Origin: Megaustenia siamemsis
Lineage: Eukaryota > Mollusca > Gastropoda > Stylommatophora > Ariophantidae
DNA length: 64,000 bases
Reading direction: 5' to 3'
Assembly (NCBI GenBank): GCA_032433765.1
Contig: JAVIAB010000092.1
Location: 106,880,279 to 106,944,278, forward strand
The position numbers were made by a program, and so were the translations under genes. The notes under the pieces are model-generated. The model saw nothing but the letters and a program-made list of their open reading frames with translations, was not told where the DNA came from and did not search any database. Positions 22,048 through 34,089 of this stretch are shown here, piece by piece. Every line of letters starts with the position of its first letter. Positions within the stretch are counted from its first letter, which is position 1.

Positions 22048-23047
22048 ATTTTTGGATCTAGTCGCGCATGTCCCTAATGTGCATGTTGCTTAAGTGACTT
22101 AACAGACTCTCTAACAACGTTAGCACAAAACATTCAAAAATAATAAATAAGTTAATTCAAAAACATTAAATGAGTTAATTTTAAAAAAACGATAAATAAA
22201 ATAACACGCGTACACTGTAGCACTCTGGATAGTGGACAGGCAGATCTGTATTTTTGTCTTCCTCTGAAACACATCGGGTATCGAGAGGGGTACAACGTGT
22301 TATCTCTCACTCTCTGGCAGCCTCAGCAGTTGTCATGTGTTGCTGTGGTAATGTTTCTTGATGTTGTCACTACATCATGAAGAAGCAGAAAGGTTCGCTA
22401 AATAAAGCGAATCTATTAACAACATTACTGAGTTACGAAAATTTGGTTTCAGAAAAAAGCAGCTGAATAAGGAAACATTTCTTCTTGATATTCTTCTAGC
22501 CATAGTTCTAGAGATCGTGATGGCACTACTGACAGACATCATGGACCATCTTCATTGTTTATCTTTAAGTCATTCATTGGGACTCTTCGAAGTCAAACCT
22601 GTCCTGCTATCTTCCCATCTGTTCTCTCTCTCTACCGCTCATTCTTCCCTCTTTCACAGTTGTTTGCAGATTGGTCTTTGCAAAGACTATATGTTCGAGA
22701 CACGTGACCAAACAATTTCATCTCGAGTTTCTTTACAATAGTTAAATGATTATAATGGAAGTCGATTACTGGCTATCTCTCTTGCGAACTTGTTTCTGTT
22801 ATGAAACAATCTAGGTAAGAGACTGCAAAATCTACGATTATATTCTACTTCCATAATTTATATTTTATTTCGTAGCTATACCGTCCATGCATCGCAATCG
22901 TATAGAAAAATTAATATAACAATGCTGGAAGATGTTAATAAAAAATATAATAAATCAAACTATACAGTCACAAGTTCATTCTTTCATACCGTTATAGATT
23001 ACACAAAACTTTTAATTTGTAAAGGTGACACACTTTTATTAGTTGGG

Positions 23048-23337
23048 GGCCTCGGTAGCCTAGTTGGAAAAACCACCCGACTGGACTACCGACGTTCGGA
23101 CAACCCGTGTTCGATTCCCGCTGGGAGCAGTGTGAATTGTACTCCTGATTGGAAAAAAAAAATACCCCCACGGTCGACCCAGCCGTTGGCAGAAATGGGT
23201 ATCAGGGTATTACCATGGGAAGATGAGGAATGTCGCTTCGCATCTGAGTTTCGATGCTTGTGGCAACACTATACAGAAATAATACACGCGTGCTAAGACA
23301 CCGGTTCAAGTCTCGTACTTTACCTTTACCATTACCT
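23048..23337 (+). mobile_element. S3 SINE (duplication copy 2)
   Basis: Identical to 3541-3830. Confidence 0.65.
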
Positions 23338-23446
23338 TTTAATAGAGTTCAGCGTAAACATATTATAGAGTGCCTGAAAAATATACATCTTCATGACCAA
23401 ATGGACTAAATAAAACACATAACAAAGTGTGTTACATCTACTCAAT

Positions 23447-23700
23447 GTGCCGCGATAGCTCAGTGGTTAGTGAACTGGACTACAAAGGACAAGAGGTAGG
23501 GTTCGATCCCAACCGACGGCTTCCGGGTTCACCCAGCCTTTAATGGGTACCTGATTTTTTTCAGGGAAAGTGTAGCGGCACGAATGTAATACCGACCACA
23601 TTACCCCAAAAATCATGTGCCGAAGGCCTGTGAAATATATGGTCACAACACCATATTCCCTATACGCCACTTGGCGTGGCGGAGGTACTTTACTTTTTTT
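23447..23700 (+). mobile_element. S1 SINE with 15-bp target duplication (duplication copy 2)
   Basis: Identical to 3940-4193, with flanking repeats ttacatctactcaat at 23432-23446 and 23701-23715, inside the same RTE-A fragment (23357-24079). Confidence 0.9.
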
Positions 23701-24079
23701 TTACATCTACTCAATATTCGTGTATGGTGCAGAAACATGGACCAAATAAAACAGATAATACAATTTAAACCTTTGAAATGTGAGTCTAGAGAAGAAAGAA
23801 AAGAATTTGGCGGAGAGAGCCCAAACACAAATAACCTTTTGCAGCAGCTAAAGATAGAAGAACTTGTTAGCACAACTTGGACAAAACAAATTAAATTTAT
23901 GTTAGACCGAAAGAAAATAAACACTTGTTTACATTTACCCTGGAAAGGAAAATACAATGTAAACGAAGCAGAAACAGATAAAAACTGAAGTAGACAGATA
24001 GCATGGCAAGGTGACCTGGAAAACCTGTGACAACATTTACCGTCAAAGAAGGAAACAATGAAATAACGTCCATAGGGTT

Positions 24080-24365
24080 CAACTCTTCATGTGAAGGCGG
24101 CACAATATAGTGATTATGGATTCAACTTTCGATGTGAAGGTGGCACAATATAGTGATTATGGATTCAACTTTCGATGTGAAGGTGGTACAATGTAGTGAT
24201 TATGGATTCAACTTTCGATGTGAAGGTGGCACAATATAGTGATTATGGATTCAACTTTCGATGTGAAGGTGGTACAATGTAGTGATTATGGATTCAACTT
24301 TCGATGTGAAGGTGGCACAATATAGTGATTATGGATTCAACTTTCGATGTGAAGATGGCACAATG
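24080..24365 (+). repeat. 43-bp minisatellite (duplication copy 2)
   Basis: Same unit order and same alternating variants as 4573-4858. Unit number has not changed between the copies, which argues against much age since duplication. Confidence 0.9.
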
Positions 24366-24399
24366 TAATAATTATTCGAATCAAGATAATTCTGTCATA

Positions 24400-24582
24400 A
24401 TGAAGCTGTCATTGTAAAAAGTATTGTTATGGAAACAGCGCCATATATTTTAGAGCAGTGATCTCTGCAATATGTGCCACTTTGGCACGCAAGGTTTCTG
24501 TTTTTGAGATTGTGGTTCTGCCCTATGTGCCGTCTTCGACTCGAAAGGACAATAGATAGATAGATATGAAGAGGCCAGCCAT
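24400..24582 (+). repeat. rep-G with GATA tail (duplication copy 2)
   Basis: Identical to 4893-5075. Confidence 0.7.
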
Positions 24583-25432
24583 TGAAAGCCTTGAACAAAA
24601 CAGCAAACTCGATCACATCAAACTAAACATATTGGTGTTTACAGCAATACTATAGTTCAAGGAGAAATTAACTGCACACAATATAAAACAAACCTTTTCA
24701 AGCTTCAAATACGCTCACTCTTCCTTGTCATGCCCCCCCCCCCTTTTTTTTTTTAATCCTTCCTCTTCCTTCAAGAGCACTCAATGAAAGGCAGAGTACT
24801 TTCTTTCAGAATAAGCAGTCTCAGAGATTGTGATCATCACTTACTGACAAAGCACCATTTGATTTACTCCAGCCATTCACATCAGCAAGGGACATAATCA
24901 ATAACTATCTTAGCTACAGGCAACACCCGTGCGACACTCGTGATTATAAGTGGATATTCCTGTCACAGGTCTCGGAGTACGAAAGTTTACGGCTCTTATT
25001 TATCAATAATTTCAGGGTCAGAAAGGAAAGATAATTCAAATCTTATCTAAAAGATAATCAACCTTTCTAAGATCATTATCATTTTCCCTAGTCAACAGGG
25101 CAACATAAGGAAATGAGAACGAAACGAAGAATGACAATATTTTCATCAAATTATTCATATAAGGCCACTTTCTGAAGATCAGTGGGGTAGATAGGTTCCA
25201 AATATAGTCTCTGGTTTTTCCAGATAGAACCATCGTTAGTGTACTCGTATATGCCAAATAGTTTTTTTTTTCTTTTTTTTTCAGATCACTCGGGAATTGC
25301 TAAACACAGTTCATGAGCTCTTTATTGCCGGCGTGAGTCCCAGGGGTTATTTAAGAACATTAATTTGATTGTAATAATTCTAGGAAAATTACACTTTAAC
25401 ATTCAACCTGGGTTGCGAGATAAAAAGTTTCC

Positions 25433-25684
25433 TCCTCGCCTTGCTTGGCATATGTCAAGTATGGTGTTAGTGACCATGTTTTTTTACATGACCACTGCAC
25501 AATTTTGGGTGATGTGGTCGGTATCACGCCAGACCGCCTTTACTTCCCTGAACTACCTCTGATACCAATTTTTAGAGGCTCATCAGTCCGAAAAAAAACA
25601 CGCGCTTCAGGGAATCAAATCCGGGCCCTTCTAGTCAGGAAGGAAGCGAGCACACTCAACCATTCAGGCTATGCAGTGGCATGA
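25433..25684 (-). mobile_element. S2 SINE (duplication copy 2)
   Basis: Identical to 5925-6176. Confidence 0.65.
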
Positions 25685-26062
25685 GTCTGTTTTATTTTTT
25701 CCATTTTATAAATCGATGTTTTTACCTTTTGATTTTCCATCTGAAATAAAATTAAATAAGATCATTCACTAAAAAGAATAGTGTTTGCATTTTAAAAGAC
25801 ACGAGACATTTAAATAGTATATATTTTGACTATGTCTTATTCAAAATACTCGAGGCTATACATGTTTTAGATTATTTATTTATGTTCTTAATGTGTTTTT
25901 TTACTATAAATATGTACTTAATGAGGTGTTTTATATGAAGGACCCAAGTCTAAATGTAAAATTAATTGATATTGCACACACATTTACTATGGCACTGCTG
26001 TGAAAGTGTTGTATTGCATTTGTTTATCTGTGGCTCCTACATTTTTTAATAGATGAGAACTA

Positions 26063-28125
26063 TAGCTCGTTTCAAATCATCTGCCCAACTTTTAAAATCG
26101 ATATCTTTTTAATCTCTTTTTGTAATTTTTTTCAAAATTTGCATGTAAAGTTATAATGATTAGAACCCAACAGGGAATTAATTTCATTTAAAAAAAACAT
26201 TTGGTTATTTTTGTTGCTTATTTGATTTATATAAATTTATAACGACCCATTGATGTAGTCAAAACTTAATGTTTACAGTATTTTAAGTTAAAAATAGCGA
26301 TTAAAAATCCATAGGCGGTACAATTGACGTTTTTGCACACTTTCCACGTGGGCTTTCTGGCACAATTAGACACTTGTAGAAAACACGAGGCATTGTGTGT
26401 TCCATTTTCGTTGAAATTCTGCAGTTTACAAAACATCGCAATAAAAATGTATGACTATTTTTGCAAAGAGGCTAAACGAGGAAGATTATTTCATTCTTTA
26501 GAAAACCCTCAGAATAGGACAAGACACATTTTGGATTTATCTAAACGGTCATTTAATCGCTGGATTCAAGCACGTGACCGTCAATGTTCAAAATATACAA
26601 AATCACAAGGAAGAGCAAAAATGTTGGATAATTTCGACAGTGAACTTATTAGAAGTGAAATTCGCAAAATGTTGAGTATGAATGAAACTGTTACAATAAG
26701 AAAATTAAAAGTATCGCTGAAAAAGAACAACAGTATTAAAATATCAAAGTCTACATTATGGAGGAATGTGAGAGCTGCAGGCTTTACATTCAGAAAGTAT
26801 TCCAATGGACGAAACATCATCTGTGAGAAGCCACATATAGTAGTCATGAGAAGCAAGTACTTACGTGAAGTAAAAGAGGTGCGCAAGCAAGGTTATGATA
26901 TTGTGTACTTGGATGAAACATGGATCAATGCTCACCACACTAACCAAAGGGAATGGCAGTCATCAGATGGAAAGATTAAGAGATTAATACCTAGCAGCAA
27001 AGGACAGCGCTTGATAATTGCTCATGCAGGTAGTCGACAACATGGACTAATACAGAATGCAGAGCTCATTTTTCTTTCAAAATCCATAGACAATCGGGAT
27101 TATCACTCTGAGATGAATGGTCACATATTTAGACATTGGATTGAAAATTCTGTTCTCCCATCACTAGATCGACCATCTTGCCTAATAATGGACAATGCAG
27201 CGTACCACAACATTGTTGCACTTGAAGATAAAGTCCCAACGTCATCCAGTACAAAAGATGCTATTAAGATATGGCTCACAAAGGAGCACATACAATTTAA
27301 TAACATGTACTTAAAACCTGAATTACTATCTCTAGTAAAGCAAAAACAGAGGACAAAGATTTTTCAAATAGATAAGATTATCCAAGAGCACGGTCATATA
27401 AGTTTGAGGCTGCCACCTTACCATGCTCATTTAAATCCAATGGAACTAATCTGGGCAAAATTAAAAGGACAAGTGGCAGATGAAAATACAACATTCAAAA
27501 TATGCGATGTAAAGACTTGCCAATCTCGCTTTATTAAATATAGACAAAGATTATTGGGCTAAATGTGAAGACCACGTCTTAAAACAGGAAGAGGAATATT
27601 GGAAAAATTATGGTTTGTGGAATGTTCAACCCCAAACAGTTATTAATCTTTTAGACTCGTCTGATTCAGAATGAAAGTATATAGCCCCCACAATGTTGGC
27701 CCCTAAATTACCTTGAATTAGTTCAACAAACGGTCCTTTTCAGGACCACACAACTATGAAAATAGGACATACAGGTATACCTTGATATTATCGTCTGTCC
27801 TCGAACTGAGCAGACAATAATTCTCCTGGTGTTTTGTTTTATCCAGTTATTTCCCCATTACGGCCACGCCTTTACCTAGTGAAAATTAATCATAGACCAG
27901 CAACTACGGTAATTTCTATTATTTAGGGCTTCACAATTTACAATTTTGACAAACATCAAAGAAATATCGCCGCTTTAAGAAAACTGCAGCTGCAAGATAT
28001 TTGTTAAATTTACATTTAAAGGGTCTTTTGCATTCTAATAACATTTGGAAAATTTCAAAAGTATTTAACAAACGGTTAGAGAGTAATAGCGTTTTGAAGT
28101 TGGGCAGATGATTTGAAACGAGCTA
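26063..28125 (+). mobile_element. DD83E transposon (duplication copy 2)
   Basis: Identical to 6555-8617: perfect 29-bp terminal repeats at 26063-26091 and 28097-28125, TA at 26061-26062 and 28126-28127. Confidence 0.93.
26447..27674 (+). pseudogene. DDE transposase with the same frameshift (duplication copy 2)
   Basis: Same protein as 6939-8166. The frame opened at 26324 stops at 27562, and the C-terminus IDKDYWAKCEDHV through DSSDSE continues in another frame to the stop at 27672-27674. The frameshift is therefore not a private sequencing error of one copy, unless both copies derive from the same reads. Confidence 0.9.
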
Positions 28126-29176
28126 TAGTGACGTCTGTGGGCTATTTCCTGGTCAATAGATGTTCTTGAGTTTACTCAGCACGCAGCAAAGTTTGTCAAA
28201 TCATCCGAGTGACATCACCAATGCTGCCCAACAAGGAAATAGCACTAGGGACAAAACTGACACTTTACCGCGCATTCTGATAACAGCGTAATGCAATGTT
28301 AGACTTGAATCATTGACTAAAGAACATTTAGAAAAATAACCATTATAGAGCTGAAATGCGTTAGGTGCGTGGCAGGAAACAGCCTGAGAGGTAACACCAA
28401 AAGTGAAGAACTGAGATAAAAGCTAAGAATCATTCTTACCTTTGAAAATATAAGGAAACAACAGATAAAATGGTCTGGTCGAGTGATTAGACAGTGAGAT
28501 CAAAATATGACACAATGACATTTCAACAAACGTTACTAGAACACCTGAACCAAGGCTCGACCACAAAAATATAGATGAATGTAGTACACGGCTGTTTATT
28601 TTCAACATAAAGTGGCGTTTAAATTATAACCTTGGAAATTTTACAACACTTGCGGATGGAGATGTTCTGAATCTAGAAATTTCCATTATTCTTAAAACGG
28701 ATATTTTATGAAAGTGGTTTCAATTTGTTTCACAAAAAGTTTAACATCTGTACATAAAGTCAATACTTATGAGTGAACGAGATATTCTAGTACTTAATGC
28801 TTGTAACAAAAAGATTCTGAAATCTGGAACCTGAGTCTCAAATCTGAAGGTATCCATGGTACGATATTTTTATATTTTAATCATAAACATTTTATAATTT
28901 TAAGATAAACATTCTTCCAATCACTTTTTATATATAATAGAAAAATTTGTATTTTATCTTCCTGGACAGACATAAATAAGCAAATCAACTAAGAATCATT
29001 GATAAAATAATTGTGAACATTACAAAAACTAGGAAAAATAACAGAAGACGAGACTAACAAAAGAGTAAAAGACCACAAACAATATCACCCTTCGACGATA
29101 AAAGACAAATAATAAGTTTTGGTGCTCATTATTACACAAAGAAAGTGCTTAAAGAAACACATGTACACATGATCTT

Positions 29177-29589
29177 CCGGTCAATATGGCGGATAGGCGA
29201 CAGGGGACCGGTGAGTCAATGTCTAAAAAATTTTGCAGTTGCAGTTTCCTCATATTGCACGTCCGGCTTGCTGCCGGAGCTACTGAGTAGTTCTCTGTGG
29301 GCACGGTGAGCTGTGTGTTTCATCCAGATGGTGTTCTATATTCAGATTGCTTACGATGATTGATGATATCGTATGACGAAGATCAGTTCAGATGTGTTAA
29401 ATTCGGTGCGAAAACGCTTGATATCTTTTGACGTGTGCTATATCTGCTGCGATGAGTACTACAACTGCCGTTCTTTGTTTTGCTACTCGATGAATTGTTC
29501 GTTCAGGTGATTCCACTGCCACGGGCGGTTAAGTAATAACGGATTTCCATTCGTTTGCAGTGATACCGGGGCCTTCGAATAACCATAAC
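29177..29589 (+). repeat. rep-F, copy F2 in duplication copy 2
   Basis: Same as 9668-10079 apart from one extra G near 29567. Confidence 0.75.
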
Positions 29590-30239
29590 GTGTACACAAT
29601 GGAAATATTGTGAGGATGCTCTACTAAACTTGTGGTTCCAGATTAGTCGGACAACAACACAATCCCTTCCCTTCTAAAAAATTCTTTCTGTTCAGAAAAG
29701 CATGTTTCATTGATCAAGCAGGACTTTTGAATGGTCTTGGTCAGATCTAGGTCGCCACACCGCTGTTAGCAATCAACTGTTAGTCGCTGCTGAATATTTT
29801 GACCAGACTATTGAATAACAGAAAATTGATAAACCATTTTTGGTAATTCGGGGAATCCAGATTTGTTTAGAGCACCGTAAACGGGACTGTGTTGAGGCAA
29901 ATCAATAGGTTATCATAACTCGCATACTACAACAAGTTGATATGATCAAGTGGGATATAATCTGTAATTGATCTTTACCAAATTCATGTTTTCGTGTTAG
30001 TATCGTCAGCTAGGTTATTATATACTTATCTCTTAATAATAATTTTCTTATTAAAGTCATTTCGTGCAGCCTCTGACGCTAAAACGATTGTCAACAGTAT
30101 TGATGATTTGTCCGTAGTATTTTAATTTCCTCTGTAAGATGTTTACAAGTTATTCATCACAATGTTTATGTCATTTCGCATGTCTTCATTGCTCATTTTC
30201 ATTATCCAAGATATATTAAAAATATTATTTTACCCGCAT

Positions 30240-31990
30240 TTTCTATCTATCTATCTTTCGTTCGCCTGAAGCATTGTCTATATCTGCAATGTCGTTTCCT
30301 GTATAAATGTTACTGTCTTTTGTAATTCTTGCAGTGGCCCATATAGTTTTGTCTGTAGTGTTGTATCTATGGGCCAATGGATTTTCCTCAGTCTACTATA
30401 TTCAGTGCAGTCTTGAAGTATGTGTTCAGCAGTCTGGGGCGCCTGTCCACATGTACAAGTAGTTGAGGTGCCGATCTTGAATTTTGTATACATGTGACTA
30501 TGGAGTCGATTGTGTCCTGTTCTGAGACGTATAATGATAACTTGTTCATATCTATTCATATTATAAAAGGCATCCTGATTTGGGGCTTGTGGTCCTCTGA
30601 TTGATTTGATTATCTGTTTCTTATGATGGTATGTAACAGGTGTATCTAGTTGTGTGCCTGTTGAACCTTCCTTTGCCAACTGATCTGCTTTCTCATTTCC
30701 TGGTATTCCACAGTGAGATGGGATCCACTGCAGGGCAACCCTGTGGTGCTTGCAGAGTTCAGTCAATAAGGTCTGCAGATGTGGTAATTTTCTGGATTGT
30801 AGTGCCTGGAGTACTGATCTTGCATCTGTCAAAAACACTACAGGCTGCGGGCTAAGATTAATGTTCAGCAGTTTTTCTATTGCTAACTTTATTGCTTGTA
30901 TTTCTGCATCATAATTGTGACAATATTTCCCTGTTGCTATTTTATTCATATCCCTAGTGTTATTTGGGTATTCTATATATGCACCTGCTCCCCCATTTTT
31001 TACTGCATTCTGTGCTGATCCATCTGTATACACACGAATCCATAGGTCTTGTGGGTATTCTTCATCCAGGAAACTGAGAGTTATTGTTTTTCGCTGTAGA
31101 CTATTCTGTTCCTCTTTATCAACTATTCCTTTCACTTCTGTCCGTATTTGAACTGATAATCCAGATTCCTCTGTCCAGGGAGTCTGTTCTGGTATGGGCA
31201 GTAGGGGGTTAACAGCTCTTGGCATGTCTGGTGTTTGTCTACTAATACGCTTGGCTTGGTGGATAAAACTGCTTCTCTTAAGTCGTCCCAATGCAAGATT
31301 TTGGAATCGGTCCTTCATTGGATGTCTCGGCATGCAAGCAAATTTTTCTGCCTGTATCAGCACCTTTGTGTCCCTCCGTTCTCTCAGTGCTGGTATCCTC
31401 CACAATTTCTCCATCTCTAATATTGGTGTTGATTTCATTGCTCCTGTGATGACCCTAAGTGCCTGGTTTTGTACTTTATCCAGTTCTTGAAGTGTGGTGT
31501 TTGATGCTGAACACCATGCAGATGATCCATATTCTAAATGTGGGCGTATACTCTGTTGGTAAACTTTACTGAGTATTTTCCCACTCGCACCCCACGTAGT
31601 TCCACACAGCTTTCTTAGAATAGCCAATTTTCTCCTTGCTTTTTGGGTTGCCTTATTTATCTGCTGTTTCCAAGATAGTTTGTTATCAAATGTAACTCCG
31701 AGATACGTAGCCTGTATGTCTTCTTTCACAGGCTCATTGTTTATATAGATGGCTCCTGCTTTTTGTTTTGGGGAAAGAGTGAAAAGTGTAGTACTGCATT
31801 TGTCTGTATTGATGCTGATACACCATCTATTTGTCCATGAATTCAGTGCATTCATAGCTCTTTGTAACAATTTGGAGGCCACTGTTGCATACTCCTCTGT
31901 GCACCACATTACCAAGTCATCTGCATACATTGCCACTTTGATACCATGTGGTAGTTCAGTAACTAGGTCATTGACCCGCATTTTGTTTCG
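30240..31990 (-). mobile_element. I-1: 5'-truncated I-group LINE with GATA tail
   Basis: Minus-strand element running from just before reverse transcriptase motif C (right end, near 31985) to a short GATA tail (30240-30255). Between them is one uninterrupted ORF with the rest of the reverse transcriptase, an RNase H domain and a Cys-His motif. The upstream endonuclease, ORF1 and motifs A/B are missing. To the right the flank is a CA-rich repeat (32013-32060). No convincing target duplication was found. The duplication boundary at 30407 falls inside this element. Confidence 0.88.
30278..31981 (-). CDS. LINE reverse transcriptase C-terminus plus RNase H, 567 codons open
   Basis: YADD (Y19-D22) is motif C of the reverse transcriptase, followed by ATYLGVTFDNKLSW and the thumb region. 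An RNase H domain covers about residues 315-440, with the catalytic set D320 (YTDGSA), E360, D386 (TDARS), H423 and D433 (IPSHCGIPGNEKAD) all present. The last 60 residues carry C509, C511, H520 and C525, the C-terminal Cys-His motif common in I/R1/Jockey-like LINEs. RNase H after the reverse transcriptase places it in the I group of clades. The frame has no internal stop, so the insertion is young, but without motifs A/B it cannot be an active enzyme. The Met at 31981 is just the first internal Met. Confidence 0.9.
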   Translation of the reverse strand: MRVNDLVTELPHGIKVAMYADDLVMWCTEEYATVASKLLQRAMNALNSWTNRWCISINTDKCSTTLFTLSPKQKAGAIYINNEPVKEDIQATYLGVTFDNKLSWKQQINKATQKARRKLAILRKLCGTTWGASGKILSKVYQQSIRPHLEYGSSAWCSASNTTLQELDKVQNQALRVITGAMKSTPILEMEKLWRIPALRERRDTKVLIQAEKFACMPRHPMKDRFQNLALGRLKRSSFIHQAKRISRQTPDMPRAVNPLLPIPEQTPWTEESGLSVQIRTEVKGIVDKEEQNSLQRKTITLSFLDEEYPQDLWIRVYTDGSAQNAVKNGGAGAYIEYPNNTRDMNKIATGKYCHNYDAEIQAIKLAIEKLLNINLSPQPVVFLTDARSVLQALQSRKLPHLQTLLTELCKHHRVALQWIPSHCGIPGNEKADQLAKEGSTGTQLDTPVTYHHKKQIIKSIRGPQAPNQDAFYNMNRYEQVIIIRLRTGHNRLHSHMYTKFKIGTSTTCTCGQAPQTAEHILQDCTEYSRLRKIHWPIDTTLQTKLYGPLQELQKTVTFIQETTLQI

Positions 31991-32012
31991 AATAAACCAT
32001 TTTTGTTTATGC

Positions 32013-32519
32013 TAGCACAAGTGTGCACACATACCCACCCACACACATCGCACAAACATATATAACTCCATCCTCAAGACCACCTCTCCACATCTATCTA
32101 ACAATCCATCTGTCCATTTATATAAATATGTGAATAGATTGGTGATCTGATGGATGGATGGATGGATGGATGGATGAATTGATGGGTGAATTTGGATGGA
32201 TGATTGAGTGGATAGATGTTTGTGTAGGTAGTCTTCTAGATAGGTAGATTAGTAGATCGGTGGAATTCTGAGCGTATGAATACACGTGAATGTTCTTATA
32301 CAAGGATTGGTGAACGAATTATCAGGCTTTTTGTTGACGAGAGTAACTTATTTTCCCTTTCGTTCACCCGTTAAGTGGGCGTATATGCGTTGTGTCTCTA
32401 GTTTACGGCGATATCTGCACATTTCGGTCCGATTTGAAGACTGGCGAAAAAAAATATTAAACATTGTTTTTTTACAGCATATAAACTGTATTCTTAATAA
32501 TTAAATATTTGTTTTTACT
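32013..32519. repeat. CA-rich and GGAT-type simple repeats, then unassigned sequence
   Basis: CACACA-rich sequence at 32013-32060 and a TGGA run at 32148-32176, within looser GGAT/GATG repeats to about 32250. 32260-32519 shows nothing recognisable. Confidence 0.7.
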
Positions 32520-33357
32520 TACAATCCACAATAGTAGATATAAAAGAAATTGAAGTGAACGGTCACAACATTAACAAATTTGCCAAATGCGGATGACACA
32601 ATCTTAATAGCAGAGGCAGAGTATTGACTAGAAGAAATTATAGACCCATTAGTAAAAGAAAGCAACAAGAAAGATTTAAGTCTGAATAGCAAGAAAACAG
32701 AAGTAAAGGTCATATAGAAGATTCAAACATCATCATCATACACACTAAAAATATACAGGACAAATCTGAAACAAGTGCAACGCGTCAAATACTTAAGCAC
32801 AATAATAACATCAGATGGAAGACGCACCACAGAAATATACAAAAAAAAGCAGAAGAGCTCAGGACAAAATAGAATTTCAGAAAATGAAAAACGTCTTATG
32901 CAACAAATCTATATCAATAGAAGTGAAAAGGAAAATTCATGGGTGCTATGTGAAGCCAATTTTGACATACGGAAGCGAATCACGGACCGTAAACAAACAG
33001 ATGGAAAGAGGATTAGAGGCCACATAGATGGGATTTCTCAGAATGTTGTTCCCTGGACAGCTAAAAAGACCAACGAAGAAATTATCAGAGGACAACACAA
33101 AAAGGTAACTCCTAAAAAACATTTGAAAGAAACAACATTTTTCGGGCACACCATGAAAAGAGGAAGGTTGGAATTCTTGGTTACAACTGGCAAAATACAT
33201 GGAAAGAGAGATCGTGGGCTACAAAAAGAGAAAATACAGGATAGCTTGGTGTCATGGCATGGAAAACAGTCAACAACAGAATTGATACTATGCACGAGGG
33301 ATAGAAGATTGTGGAAGGACATGATCGCTTACGCCAACCGGCATGGCACACAATGAT
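32520..33357 (+). mobile_element. RTE-B copy: end of reverse transcriptase to 3' end
   Basis: Begins near the reverse transcriptase motif C (EVNGHNIN, then ADDTILIAE after a frame change near 32587). It continues through SLNSKKTEV and the KYLSTIITSDGR motif. The C-terminal region follows in two frames: 32815-33027 gives QKMKNVLCNKSISIEVKRK, and 32775-33356 gives PWTAKKTNEEI, LEFLVTTGKIHGKRDRG and LWKDMIAYANRHGTQ. The stop TGA sits at the very end, in a short remnant of the tail. At least three frame changes show it is dead. Confidence 0.85.
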
Positions 33358-33946
33358 TATATAATCTGCATTCTTAATCATTAAAAAGCTTTTTTTTTAC
33401 TTACAGTATATACATTGCATTCTTAATAAATAAATAGCCTTTTTTTACTTCATTTCATTTCAATTGAATCCATTATTACGATATACATTATGAAATAAAT
33501 ACTATCGGTCTGCGTGTATTGTGAACAAACTGACAGAGAACGGAAAAACGGAACCCGAGTTCATTATATACATTGTACAGAAAATATAAGGGTGAAATCA
33601 ATAATAAATCCTAATTGTAAACAGGCTTTAAATTGTTTTATGTTTAAACTGGGAAAAAATGTTCTGATTTACATTTCTAGAAGAACTGATAAATGTGTGT
33701 CATGGAAAAATAATCCCTGTTGATTGAAAATGTTTCGTGTATGTCTGTTCTGGTTAAACAAAAACAAATGTGGTAAAATTCCCACAATAAAATACGAGAA
33801 ATAGGATGCAGAATTTATCCTTGTTATACAATGCAAGTCTAAGCATGAAACCAACATTTCGGCGCTATAAAAACTTCAACTAGGACAAATGGAAGCAGAA
33901 CAGAAGAAATAGAAGACATCTAAATGGCCACACAGATGTAAACCAT
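33358..33946. other. No recognisable feature
   Basis: AT-rich sequence. A short motif (ATAAAT/TTTTTTTACTT) occurs twice near 33388-33446. Nothing else recognised. Confidence 0.5.
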
Positions 33947-33949
33947 GTA

Positions 33950-33993
33950 AACACACACACACACACACACACACAACACACACACAACACACA

Positions 33994-34034
<41 letters not shown>

Positions 34035-34041
34035 AGAGAGA
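33950..34041 (+). repeat. CA microsatellite with short GA end
   Basis: About 80 bp of CACACA with a few interruptions, then AGAGAGAGAG. Confidence 0.95.
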
Positions 34042-34089
34042 CGTTACACTTAAATAAAAAAAAAATTGTACAATTTTGTATGGAAACCA

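Larger units (their letters stand above)
19505..30407 (+). repeat. Large direct duplication, copy 2
   Basis: Partner of 1-10896. The offset grows from 19504 to 19511 across the block because each of about seven length differences adds one base here. To the left the sequence continues smoothly into the same RTE-A 3' end (19240-19504). To the right it continues smoothly into the rest of an I-group LINE (30408-31990). This copy therefore looks like the complete arrangement and copy 1 the one with a broken right edge. Confidence 0.95.
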
